Assembly: GCF_035594125.1 (NCBI RefSeq)
Contig: NC_087163.1
Coordinates: 12,310,001 to 12,374,000 of the forward strand
Reading direction: 5' to 3'
Length of the DNA: 64,000 bases
Source: Scylla paramamosain
Lineage: Eukaryota > Arthropoda > Malacostraca > Decapoda > Portunidae
A program made the position numbers and the translations under genes. Every line of letters begins with the position of its first letter. The first letter of the stretch is position 1. Positions 1 through 11,775 of this stretch are shown piece by piece. Under the pieces are notes generated by a model. That model was not told the DNA's origin. It saw only the letters and a list, made by a program, of their open reading frames with translations, and searched no databases.

Positions 1-455
1 TCATAAAGGTTATTTTGCATGCATTTTTGCGTATTTTTATGTAACAAGCTCGTAAACACATAAAATACTTGTTTTTGGCAATTTTATTATGTTTCTCCAT
101 AAAAAGTGTTTTGCAGACGTACGAGTATTAGCGTTTTGGTACGTAAGAAGCTCAAAAAGATTGAAGACATGTTTTTGATAATGTTTTTTATTCCCATATG
201 GTGATCTTTCCATGCTTTTTTAGCATTCTGGTATATAGCAGATTCATAAACATTCAAAAGACACGTTTCATTAAATTTAGTTTTGTTTGTTAGTTAGTGG
301 GCTTCCATACATTTTGGCGTTTTGGCTCCTAACAATATGAGAAAAACACTCAAAATACACGTTTTTGGTAATGTTGTTATGTTTATCCATACAGAGTGCT
401 ATTCATGCGTTTTCACATTTTGCTACCTAAGAAGCTCAAATTTAATCATAATACA
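1..455 (-). repeat. Monomeric ~96-bp satellite, minus orientation
   Basis: About 4.5 diverged satellite monomers lie on the minus strand, recognised by the reverse-complement landmarks 'tgcatgcattttggcg', 'acacgtttttgg' and 'gtttctccat'. The characteristic subunit order of the 1.1-kb HOR is absent. The block continues beyond the left edge. The orientation switches between about 440 and 470. No gene is visible. Confidence 0.85.
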
Positions 456-1748
456 CAAACATAATACATAATGAAAATAACGTTATATGGGGAAACGAAA
501 GGACATTACAAAGAAAATCGTGTTTTGAACATCACGAGGTAACAAAATGCTGAAACTCAGGAATAGTACTCGATATCGAGACCAAATAACGTGTATTTTG
601 AGTGTTTTCACATTAATAAATAGCAAATCGCCAAAATGCATCGAAAATCCTCTATATGGGTAAAAACGAGATTTCCAGAAACGTATCTTTTAAATATTTT
701 TGAGCGTGTTAAGCACCAGTACGCTAAAAAGCATGGAAATCACCTTATTTGGGAATACAAAACGACTTAACGAAAAACAGGACTTTTTGAGTGTTTTTGA
801 ACTTCTTATGTACCAAAAAGGTAAAATGCATGCAAAACATCCTTTATGCAGAAACAGAATAACATTACCAAAAACAAGTATTTTGAGTGTTTTTGAGCTT
901 CTTACAGAATAACACCAAAATATATGAAATGTATACTATCTGGGGAAACAAAAAAGACATTAGAAGAAAAGTGTATTATAAGTGTTTTTGAGGTTCCCAA
1001 GTACCGAAATGCGAAAACGCGTTAATACCACCTTATACAAAGAAACAGAACAACATTACCAAAAACCGTCCAATTTGAGTGTTTTTTTTTTTTTCCACAT
1101 TGTTAAGTACCAATATATTTGGAAACGATACTACATTTCAGGAAATGTTTTTTTTTAGTGTTTAAAATGCAATGGTAAACACCTTAAATGGGAATAGAAA
1201 ACAACTTTACCAAAAAACGTGTCTTTTGAGTGTTTTTTCAGACTCTTACGTACCGAAACCCTAAAAAAGCATGCAAAACACCTTTTAAGTAGAAGAATAT
1301 CATTACCAAAAACAAGTATTTTGAGAGTTTTTTGGGTTTGTTGCATACAAAAACATTAAAATGGATGCAAAATAATCTTAATAGGTAGACGTAATGACAT
1401 TACGAAAAACATGTATTATAATTATTTTTTTTTTTACATTTTAGGTATTGAAACGCTAAACATATAAACAGCAGTCTATGAAGAAACAGAACAACATTAA
1501 CAATAACGTGTGTTTTGAGCATATTTCACATTATTAGGTACCGAAACGCCAAAATGCATGGAAAGGCCTTGATATGGGGAAATGAAATTGTTACAAGAAA
1601 GCATGTTTCGAAACGAAAAGACTTTACGAGAAACGTGTATTATGAAAGTTTTTGGTTCTTAGGTACAAAAGCGCTAAAACGTATGAATAACACTTTATAT
1701 GAAGACACATAACATTATTAATAACATATATTTTGAGTCTATTTCGCT
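456..1748 (+). repeat. Monomeric ~96-bp satellite, plus orientation
   Basis: About 13 plus-strand monomers, with 'tgagtgttttt' followed about 25 bp later by 'accaaaacgc' and then 'gcatg'. Monomers differ considerably from one another and show no fixed higher-order sequence. Short open frames such as 700-912 are translations of two consecutive monomers and show no domain. The strand switches at about 1,748, where a plus box-1 ('ttttgagtctatttc') runs into minus sequence ('gctcaaaaagacc'). Confidence 0.85.
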
Positions 1749-3465
1749 CAAAAAGACCGAAGAGAAACGTTTTTTGTAATGATGTTTCTTTTTTACATAT
1801 AGGGTACTTTTCATGCTTTTTTAACCGTTTTGGTGCCTAACACGCTCATAAACACTCAAAAAACACATTTATGGATATATCGTTTCCTTTTCCTATAAAG
1901 TATGCTTTACGTACATTTTGGCATTTTGGTACCTAACCATGTGAAATGCACTCAAAATGCAAGTTTTTATAATGTTAATTTTCTCCATATATTTAGGCGT
2001 TTTAGCGTTTCAGTACCTAAGAAACTGAAAAAAACACTCATAACACAAGTTTCTCGTAATGCGTTTTTGTTTCTTCAGATCGTGTAATCAAGAATTTTGG
2101 CGTTTTTCTAGGTAATAAGCTCAAAAACTCTCAAAATACTTGGTTTCAGTAATATTATCATGTTTTCTACATGAAGAGTGTTTGCATGCATTTTTGCGTT
2201 TTTGGTAATTAACAAGATCATAATCACTCAAAAAACATGTTCCTGGAAATGTCTTTTTTTTTTTCCTTATATAGGGTACCTTATATAGGGTACCTTATAT
2301 AGGGTACCTTATTCATCTAATTACTTAACAGTGTAAAAGAATACACAAAGCACGTTTGTTTTTTCTTTTGATGTTGTTCTGTTTCTCCATTTAGAGTGTT
2401 ATTACAGGGTTTTCGCGTTTTCGTAGACAGGAAACTCAAAAACACTCATAACACACATTTCTCGCAATGTCTTTTCATTTCCTCATTCCTTGCATGCATT
2501 TTGGCGATTTTGTACATAACAAGCTCAAAAGCATTTAAATACTTGTTTTTAAAAGGGTGTTTTCTATTCGTTTTATAGTTTTTGTACATAAATAGCTCAA
2601 AAACACACCAAACACACGTTTTTAGAAATGTTGTTTTGCTTTCCCCATGGAGGAACTTTTCCATGCCTTTTAGCGTTTTTGTGCCTAACACGCTCATAAA
2701 CACTTAAAAAAAAAAGAAAAAAATACATGTTTCTGGAAATTTCGTTTCGTTTTCCTGGAGAGGGCACCTTGCATGCATTTTGGCGTTTTTGCTATCTTAC
2801 AATGTAAAATAAAACTCAAAAATCACGTTTTTGGTAAGTGTTTTTATTTTATTTATTTTTTTCAATATAGAGTAATACTATTTATGTCTTTTAGCGTTTT
2901 GGTACCTAAAAAGATTAAAAACACTGATAATACACTTTTCTTGTAATGTCTTTTCGTTTCTTAATATAAGGTACTTTGCATACATTTTGGCGTTTTCGTA
3001 GGTAACAAACTGAAAACCCTTAACACACTTCTTTTTCGTAATTTTATTGTTTCTCCATAAATCATGTTTCACGTGCGTTTTAGATTTTTGGTATGTAAGT
3101 AGTTCAAAAACATTTTGGTGCCTAACACGATCATAAACACTCAACAGACACGTTTCACGATATATCATTTTCTTTCCCAACTATAGCCTATTTTTCCTGT
3201 TTTTTGGCTTTTTGGCACCTAATAATGTGTAATACACATAAAACACAAGTTTTTAGTAATGTTTTTTTTTTTTCCACTGATACCCTTTAACATTTTGGTA
3301 CCTAAGAAGCTCAAAAGCACTAATAATACACGTTTCAGGTAATGCCCTTTCGTTTCCCATAGTGTACTTTGTGTGCATTTTGTCGTTTTTTGTAACAAAA
3401 ACATTTTTTTTTTCGTAAATATATAATGTTTCCCCATAAATGTTTTTTTTTTGCATGCGTTTTAA
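1749..3465 (-). repeat. Monomeric ~96-bp satellite, minus orientation
   Basis: About 17-18 diverged minus-strand monomers without HOR order. The block contains a 14-bp minisatellite at 2,267-2,308 and several T-runs. It ends at about 3,465, where minus sequence ('gcatgcgttttaa') abuts plus HOR sequence ('caaaattactgaaaacg'). No gene is visible. Confidence 0.85.
2267..2308. repeat. 14-bp minisatellite, 3 perfect copies
   Basis: The unit 'ttatatagggtacc' occurs three times head to tail without a mismatch (2,267-2,280, 2,281-2,294, 2,295-2,308), followed by a fragment 'tta'. The unit matches the ordinary minus-strand monomer segment 'atatagggtacc', so this is local slippage duplication inside one monomer. 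Confidence 0.95.
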
Positions 3466-4285
3466 TCTAAAACAAAATTACTGAAAACGTGTCTTTTCGG
3501 TGTTTTACGTAGAAAACGCTAAAACGGATGCAAACCAACCAAAATAAAGAAATAAAAAAACATTACCAAAAAGGTATATTTTGAGTGTTTTTGAAATTGT
3601 TACCTACAAAAAAACGCGAAAATGGATGGAAAACACTCTATATTGGAAAACAAAAGGCACCAAAAAGTATGTTAGGCACCAAAACGATAAATAATATGAA
3701 AGTCACTCTATATGGAAATCCAAAATAAAATTACTGGAAACGTGTCTTTTAAAAGATTTTCGTAGAAAAACGTTAAAACGGATGCAAACCAACCAATATG
3801 AAGAAATATAATAACATTACCAAAAAAGTATATTTTGTGTGTTTTTGATCTTGTTACATAAAAAAAACGTGAAAATGGATCCAAAGCACTCTATATAAGG
3901 AAAAAAAGGACATAACGAGAAACGTGTATAATGAGTATTTTATAGTTTCACCAGAATCACAAGGCAAAAAACGCAAAAACCCGACTGTATGGAGAAGTTT
4001 CTAAAATACGAAAATACTGAAACTCATGAATAACTCTCTTAATAAAGAAACAGAACAACCAGAAGAAAATGCGTGTATTTTGAGTGTTTTTTTACAATCT
4101 TAGTTACCAAAACAATAAATTCCATGCGAAACTAGCTTTATGTGGGAAAAAAATGACATTACTAGAAAAGTGTCTTTGAGTGTTTTTGAGCGTGTTAGGC
4201 AATAAAGCACTAAAAAGCAAGGCAATCACATTACATAGGAATAAAACCAACTTTTACGAAAAAACTTGCCTTTTAGTTATTTTGA
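3466..4285 (+). repeat. HOR satellite array, plus (array 1, proximal part)
   Basis: The HOR-type subunits begin here: m9 ('tacgtagaaaacgctaaaacggatgc'), m10, a shortened m10-to-m8 junction near 3,660, m8, the m9 variant with 'cttttaaaagatttt' (3,747), m10, m11, m12, m1, m2 and the start of m3. The plus run stops inside m3 at about 4,285, where the inverted cassette starts. The segment is clearly related to 56,860-57,431. Confidence 0.85.
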
Positions 4286-4738
4286 CACGCATTTAGTAAG
4301 GTTGCTCTGTTTCTCAATTAAGAGTGTTATTCATGAGTTTCACCATATGCACGAGTTTTTCCGTTTTTTGCCTTGTGGTTTTTTTGAACTATAAAACATT
4401 CATTATACACCTTTCTCGCAATGTCCCTTTGTTTCCCAATATACAGTGCTTTGTATCCATTTTCGTGGGTTTTTGTAGGTAACAAGCTCAAAAACACTCA
4501 AAATATACATTTTTGGTAATGTTTTTCTGCTTCTTGATATTGGTTGGTTTCTATCAGTTTTAGCGTTTTTCTACGTAAAACACTGAGAAGACACGTTTTC
4601 AGTAATTTTGTTTTGGATTCCTACATGGAGTGAGTTCCTTATTATTTATCGTTTTGGTGCCTAACATGCTGAAAAACACTCAAAAGACAGATTTCTGGTA
4701 AGGTCTTTAATTTCCTCATATGGGAGGCTTTGCATGTC
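4286..4738 (-). repeat. Inverted half-HOR cassette (m12 to m7), copy 1
   Basis: A ~450-bp block of HOR sequence lies on the opposite strand to its surroundings. Read on the given strand it runs m12, m11, m10, m9, m8, m7 in reverse complement. The left edge joins plus m3 ('cttgccttttagt') to minus m1/m12 ('cacgcatttagtaagg'). The right edge joins minus m7 ('ggaggctttgcatg') to plus m2 ('tttgagcgtgttacgc'). The same two edges recur at 26,139-26,613, 32,655-33,107 and 57,432-57,892. Confidence 0.9.
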
Positions 4739-7700
4739 TTTTCAGTGTCTTTTGAGCGTGTTACGCAATAAAGCACTAAAAGCCAGGGCAATCACATTAC
4801 ATGGGAATAAAACCAAATTTTACCAAGAATTTGTCTTTAAGTGTTTTTGAGGTCCTTACATACCAAAACGCTAAAACGGATGCAAAATATATTTTATGGA
4901 GAAACAGAATAACATTACCAAATATATGTGTTTTGAGTGTTTTTGATCATGTTATCTATAAAAATGCTTAAATACATGCAAAGAACCTTATGTTTGTGAA
5001 ACAAAAGGACATTACGAGAAACGTGTATTATGAGTGTTTTTTTAAGTTCCTTTAATACCAAAAAGCTAAAACCCACAAATAACACTTTTTAGAAAGAAAA
5101 TTAATAAATAAAAAAAATGGGAATTTTTTTTTTCATCTTCATAGGTACCAAATTGCCAAAATTCTGCCAAAATTCAGGGAATTTATGTGGAAAAAAGAAC
5201 ATTATCATGAAAGTTATTTATACATTTTTTTTCTTATTGTTATGTACCAAAACCTAAAGTGCATGCAAAGCCACCAATATAGGGAAGTTAAACAATTTTA
5301 CCAGAAACATGTCTTTTCAGTGTTTTTCAGCATGTTAGGCACCAATACGATAAATAATATGAAAATCAGTCAATATGTGAATCCAAATCAAAATTACTGA
5401 AAACGTGTCTTTTCAGTGTTTTACGTAGAAAAACGCTAAAGTGGATGCAAACCATCCTATATGAAGAAATAGAATAACATTACCAAAAATATTTTGAGTG
5501 TTTTTGAACTTGTTACCTACAAAAAATGAAAAAATGGATGTAAAGCACTCTATATTAGGAAACAAAAGGACATTACGAGAAAGGTTTATAATGAGTGTTT
5601 TATAGTTTTAAAAGAACCACAAGGCAATAAACGCAAAAACTCGTGTATATAGAGAAATCTTTACATACCAAAATGATGAAATGCATGAATAACACTTTTA
5701 ATCGATAAACAGAACTACCTTACCAAATTGTGTATTTTGAGTGTTTTTCACATTCTTTGCTACGAAAATGCCAAATTACATGCGAAATTAGCTTCATGTG
5801 GGAAAAAAAATGACATTACCATAAAAGTGTCTTTTGAGTGTTTTTGAGCGTGATATGCAACAATGCACTAAAAAGCAGAACAATCACATTACATGGGAAT
5901 AAAACCAACTTTTACGAAGAATTTGCCTTTAAATGTTTATTAACCCCTTATATACTAAAAAGCTAAAACGCATGCAAAACAAACTTTATGGAGAAACAAA
6001 ATAACATTACCAAAAACATGTATTTTGAGTGTTTTTGATCATGTTATCTATAAAAACGCTTAAGTACATGCAAAGAATATTATGTTTGGGAAATAAAAGG
6101 ACATTACGAGAAACGAGTATTATAACGTGTTTTTATAAGTTCCTTAAGTACCAAAAAGCTAAAATCCACAAATAACACTCTTTATTTAGTAAATAAAAAA
6201 ATAAAATAAATAAAATAAAAAGGATTTTTTTTTGTTTTTTTGTTATTCATCTTCATAGGTACCGGGATGCCAAAATACTGGGAAAATTCAGGGCAATTAT
6301 GTGATAAATAAATATTATGAAAAAAGTTAATTTCAGCTTTTTTTTCGGACTTTCATTTACGAAACCCTAAAGTGCATGCAAAGCCTCCAATTTGAGGAAA
6401 TTAAACGACCTTACCAGAAATCTGTGTTTTGTGTGTTTTTTTTTTAGCATGTTAGGCACCAAAACGATAAATAATAAGGAATCCAAAACAAAGTTACTGA
6501 AAACGTGTCTTCTCAGTGTTTTACGTAGAAAAACGTTAAAACGGATGCAAACCAACCAATATCAAGAAATAGAAAAACGTTACCAAAAAGGTATATTTTG
6601 AGTGTTTTTGAGCTCTTTACCTACAAAAACGCGAAAATTGATGCAAAGCACTTTATATTGGGAAAGAAAAGGACATTCCAAGAAAAGTGTATAATGAGTG
6701 TTTTATAGTTCAAAAGAACCACAAAGCAAACAACGCAAAAACTCGATTTCCTAGACACCAAATTGCTCAAACTCATGAATAACACTCTTAATTGAGAAAC
6801 AGAATAACCTTACTAAATGTGTGTATTTTCAGTGCTTTTCACATTCTTAGTTACCAAAAACTCCAAATTACATGCAAAAATTGCTTTGTGGGGAAAAAAA
6901 AAACTTTACCAGAAAAGCGTCTTTTGAGTGTTTTTTTTCAGCGTGATTAGTAATAAAGCACTCAAAAGCAGGGCAATCACATTACATTGGAATAAAACCA
7001 TTTTTTACAAATAACTTGCCTTAAGTGTTTTGAGCTCCTTATATACAAAACTGCTAAAACGCATGCAAAACACACTTTATTGATAAACAGAATAACATTA
7101 CCAAAACCTTGTATATATGGATAAGTTTCTTAGATACCAAAATGCTGAAACTCATGAATAACACTCTTAATTGAGAAACAGAACAACTTACTAAATGCGT
7201 GTATTTTGAGAGCTTTTCACATTCTTAGTTACCAAAAACCCCAAATTGCATACGAAACCAGATTTATGTGGGAAAAAATGACATTACTAGAAAAGTGTCT
7301 TGTGAGTGTTTTTGAGCGTGATAAGATATAAAGCACTAAAAAGCAGGGGAATCACATTAAATTCGAATAAAACCAATTTTTACCAAGAACTTGCCTTTAA
7401 GTGTTTTTGACCTCCTTATATACCAAAACAATAAAACGCCTGCAAAACACACTTTATGGAGAAACATAATAACATTACCAAAAACATGTATATTGGGTGT
7501 TTTTGATCATGTTATCTATAAAAACGCTTAAATATATAAAAAGAACCTTATGTTTGGGAAACGAAAGTGTTTTTAAGTTCCTCAAGTACCAAAAAGCTAA
7601 AACCCACAAATAACACTCTTTATTAAAAAAAAAAAAGTAAATGAATAAATAAAAAAATAAAAATATATATATATTTTTTTTGTCATTCATCTTCATAGGT

Positions 7701-9159
7701 ACCGAGATAACAAAATTCTGGGAAAATTCAGGGCAATTATATGATAAAAGAATATGATCAAAAAAGTTGTTTTTTTATTTTTTTTACGGACTGTTATGTA
7801 CCAAACTCTAAAGAGCATGCAAAGCCTCCTATATTAGGAAATTGAATTATTTTACCAGAAAATTGTCTTTTGAGTGTTTTTCAGCATCTTAGACACCAAA
7901 ACGATAAATAATAATGAACTCACTCAATATGGGAATTCAAAACAAAATTACTTAAAACGTGTATTCTCAGTATTTTACGTAGAAAAACTCTAAAACAGAT
8001 GCAAACCAACCAATATCAAGAAATAGAAAAATATTACCAAAAAGTTACATTTTGAGTGTTTTTGAGCTTCTTACCTAAAAAAAAAGAACACAAAAAATTG
8101 ATGCAAAGCACTCTATATTGAGAAAGAAAGGGACATTGCGAGAAAAGTGTATAATGAGTGTTTTATAGTTCAAAATAACAATAAGGCAAAACACGCAAAA
8201 ACTCGTGTATATGGAGAAGTTTCCTAGATACCAAAATGCTGAAACTGATGAATAACACTCTCAATTGAGAAACAGAACAACCTTACTAAATCCGTGTATT
8301 TTGAGTGCTTTTCACATTCTTAGTTACCCAAACCTCAAATTCATTGCGAAACCAGCTTTATGTGGTAAAAAAAATGGCATTTTCAGAAAGGTGTCTATTG
8401 AGTGTTTTTAAGCGTGATATGCAGTAAAGCACTAAAAAGTAAACACTAAAACGCATGCAAAACACACTTTATGGAGAAAAAGAATAACATTACCAAAAAC
8501 ATGTATTTTGAGTGATTTTGATCATTTTACCAATAAAACGCTTAAATACATGCTAAGAACCCTATTTGTGGGAAACGAAAGGACATTACGAGAAACGTGT
8601 ATTATGAGTGTTTTTGAAATTCATTAAGAACCAAAAAGCAAAAAGCCACAAATAACTCTCTATTGAGAAAAAATAAATAAATAAATAAAAAAATACGATA
8701 TTTTTTTTTCCTTCTTATTCATTTTCACAGGTACCGAGATGCCAAAATTCGGGCAAAATTCATGAAATTTTGTGAAATAAGAACGTTATCAAAAAAGTTA
8801 ATTTTAGCTTTTTTTTCTTCGACTCTTATGTCGCAAACCCTATAGTGCATGCAAAACCACTTATATGGGGAAATCAAACGTCTTTGCCAGAAAACTGTCT
8901 TATGAGTGTTTTTGAGCATGTTAGGCACCAAAACGATATATAACATGGAAGTCACTTTATATGGGAATGTATAACAAAATTACTGAAAACGTGTCTTTTC
9001 GGTGTTTTACGTAGAAAAACGCTAAATCGGATGCAAACCAACCAATATGAAAAAAAAAAAAAATAGAATAACATTACCAAAAAGGTATATTTTGAGATGC
9101 AAACCACTCCCTATTGGGAAATAAAAGGACATTACGAGAAACGTGTATAATGAGTGTCT

Positions 9160-9204
9160 TATTATTTTCGAGCAAAAGAACTTGTGGTTCACAAGAACCA
9201 CAAG
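9160..9204 (+). repeat. Snap-back insertion in m11 with perfect 10-bp stem
   Basis: Ordinary m11 reads 'tgagtgttttatagtttcac' before 'aagaaccacaag'. Here it is about 22 bp longer, containing 'ttattattttcgagcaaaag'. The extra sequence ends in 'cttgtggttc' (9,181-9,190), an exact inverted copy of the resident 'gaaccacaag' (9,195-9,204) across a 4-base loop 'acaa'. Related copies are at 12,015 and, more decayed, at 54,011 and 55,985 (plus) and near 19,726 and 28,028 (minus). Confidence 0.9.
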
Positions 9205-11744
9205 GCAAAAAACGCAAAAACTCGTGTATATAAATATGTTTCTTAGATACCAAAATGCTCAAACTCATGAATAACAATATTTATTGAGAAAAATAAAAAC
9301 CTTACCAAAAGCGTGTATTTTCAGTGTTTTTCACATTCTTAGCAAAATCCCAAATACCCTGCGAAACTATCTTTATGTTGTAAAAAAATGACATTACCAG
9401 AAGTGTCTTTTGAGTGTTTTTGAGCGTGTTAGACAATAAAGCACTAAAAAGCAGGGCAATCACATTACATGGGAATAAAACCAACTTTGACCAAGAACTT
9501 GCCATTATGTGTTTTTGAGCTCCTTACATACCAAAACGCTAAAACGCATGCAAAACACTCCTTTATGGAGAAGCAGAAAAAAATTACAAAAAACATGTAT
9601 TCTAAGTGTTTTTGATCATGTTACCTATAAAAACGCTTAAATACATGCAAAGAAACCTATCTTTCGGAAACGAAAGGACATTACGAGAAACGTGTATTAT
9701 GACTGTTTTTAATTTCCTTAAGTACCATAACGTTAAAACCCACAAATAACACTCTTTAAAGAGAAAAAAAATAAATAAATAAATAAATAAAAATTGCATT
9801 TTTTTTGTATTGATTTTCATAAGTACCGAGATGCCAAAATTCTGCCAAAATTCAGGGAATTTATGTGGAAAAAAGAACATTATCAAAAAAGTTAATTATA
9901 GCTTTTTTTCGGATTGTTATTTACCAAACCCTAAAGTACATGCAAAGCCACCTATATGAGGAAATTAAACGAGTTTACCAGAAACCTGTCTTTTCAGTGT
10001 TTTTTCAGCATGTTAGGCACCAAAACGATAAATAATATGGAAGTCAGTCAATATGTGAATCCAAAACAAAATTACTGAAAACGTGTCTTTTCAGTGTTTC
10101 ACGTAGAAAAAACGCTAAAAGGGATGCAAAGCAAGAAATATGAAGAAATAGAATAACATTACCAAAAAGTGTTTTTGAGCTTTTTACCTACGAAAAACGC
10201 GAAAATGGATGTAAAAGCACTCTATATTGGGAAGCAAAAGGACATTTAGAGAAACGTGTATAATGATTGTTTTATAGTTTCACAAGAACCACAAGACAAA
10301 AAACGCAAAAACTCGTGTATATAGAGAAGTTTCTTACATACCAAAATGCTAAAACTCATGAATAACACTTTTAATTGAGAAACAGAACTACCTTACCGTA
10401 AAATGTGTGTATTTTGAGTGTTTTTTACATTCTTAGTTACGAAAATCCCAAATTACATGCAAAACTAGCTTTATGTGGGAAAAAAATGACATTATCAGAA
10501 AAGTGTCTTTTGAGTGTTTTTGAGCGTGATATGCAACAAAGCACTAAAAAAAAAAACAGAATAATCACATTATATAGGAATAAAACTAACTTTTACGAAG
10601 AAATTGCCTTTAAGTGTGTTTAACTCCTTACATATCAAAACGCTAAAACGCATGCAAAACACCCTTTATGGAGAAACAGAATAACATTACCAAAAACATG
10701 TATTTTGAATGTTTTTTATCATGTTACCCATAAAAACGCTTAAATACATGCAAAGAACCCTATGTGTGTGAAACAAAAGGACATATAAAAAAAAAAGTTT
10801 TAGCTTTTTTCCGGAATTATGTACCAAACCCAGAAGTGCATGCAAAGCCACCTATATGGGGAAATTACAAGACTTTACCAGAAATCTGTCTTTTGAGTGT
10901 TTTTTTCAGCAATTTCAGCAATATTACTAAAAACGTGTCTTTTCAGTGATTTACGAAGAAAAACGCTAAAACGGATGCAAACCAACCAATATGAAGAAAT
11001 AGAATAACATAACCAAAAAGATATATTTTGAGCGTTTTTCAGCTTGTTTCCTAGAAAAAATACGAAAATGGATGGAAAGCACTCTATATTGGGAAACAAA
11101 AGAACATTACGAGAGACGTGTATAATGAGTGTTTTATATAGTGTGTATATAGAGAAGTTTCTTACATACTAAAATGCTGAAATGCATGAATAACACTTTT
11201 AATTGAGAAACAGAACTACCTTACCAAATGTGTGTATTTTGAGTGTTTTTCACATTCTTAGTTACGAAAATCCCAAATTACATGCGAAACTAGCTTTATG
11301 TGGGAAAAAAAAAATATTACCAGAAAAGTGTCTTTTGAGTGTTTTTGAGCGTGATATGCAACAAAGCACTAAAAAGAACATTACATGGAAATAAAACCAA
11401 CTCTTACGAAGAATTTGCCTTTAAGTGTTTTTTTTTAATTCCTTACATACCAAAACGCTAAAACGCATGCAAAAACACCCTTTTAATGGAGAAACAGAGT
11501 AACATTACCAAAAACATGTATTTTGACTGTTTTTGATCATTTTATTTATAAAAAACGCTTAAATTCATTCAAAGAACCTTATGTTGGGAATCGAAAGGAC
11601 ATTACGAGAAACGTGTATTATGAGTGTTTTTAAGTTCCTTAAGTACCAAAAAAGCTAAAACCCACAAATAAAACTCTTTATAGAGAAAAAAATAAATAAA
11701 ATAAATATTTTTTTGTTATTCATCTTAATAGGTACTAAGATGCC

Positions 11745-11775
11745 AAAATTCTGGCAATATTCTTTGGGAATCGAA
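11745..11775 (+). repeat. Hinge-skip deletion junction, copy 1
   Basis: Subunit m6 is cut at 'ctggcaatattc' and joined directly to the end of m8 ('tttgggaatcgaaaac'), removing most of m6, all of m7 and most of m8. The same junction recurs on the plus strand at about 55,722 and on the minus strand at about 28,297. Confidence 0.85.

Noticed and set aside
2520..2580. RNA polymerase III promoter boxes or tRNA-like structure in the satellite
   Set aside because: No segment shows the paired A and B box consensus or a cloverleaf. GC content in the monomers is too low for a stable tRNA-like fold.
4286..4738. The inverted cassette as an inverted-repeat transposon or foldback element
   Set aside because: Its content is ordinary HOR subunits m7-m12, it has no terminal inverted repeats or target duplication of its own, and its edges lie inside subunits. 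Rearrangement followed by amplification explains it better.
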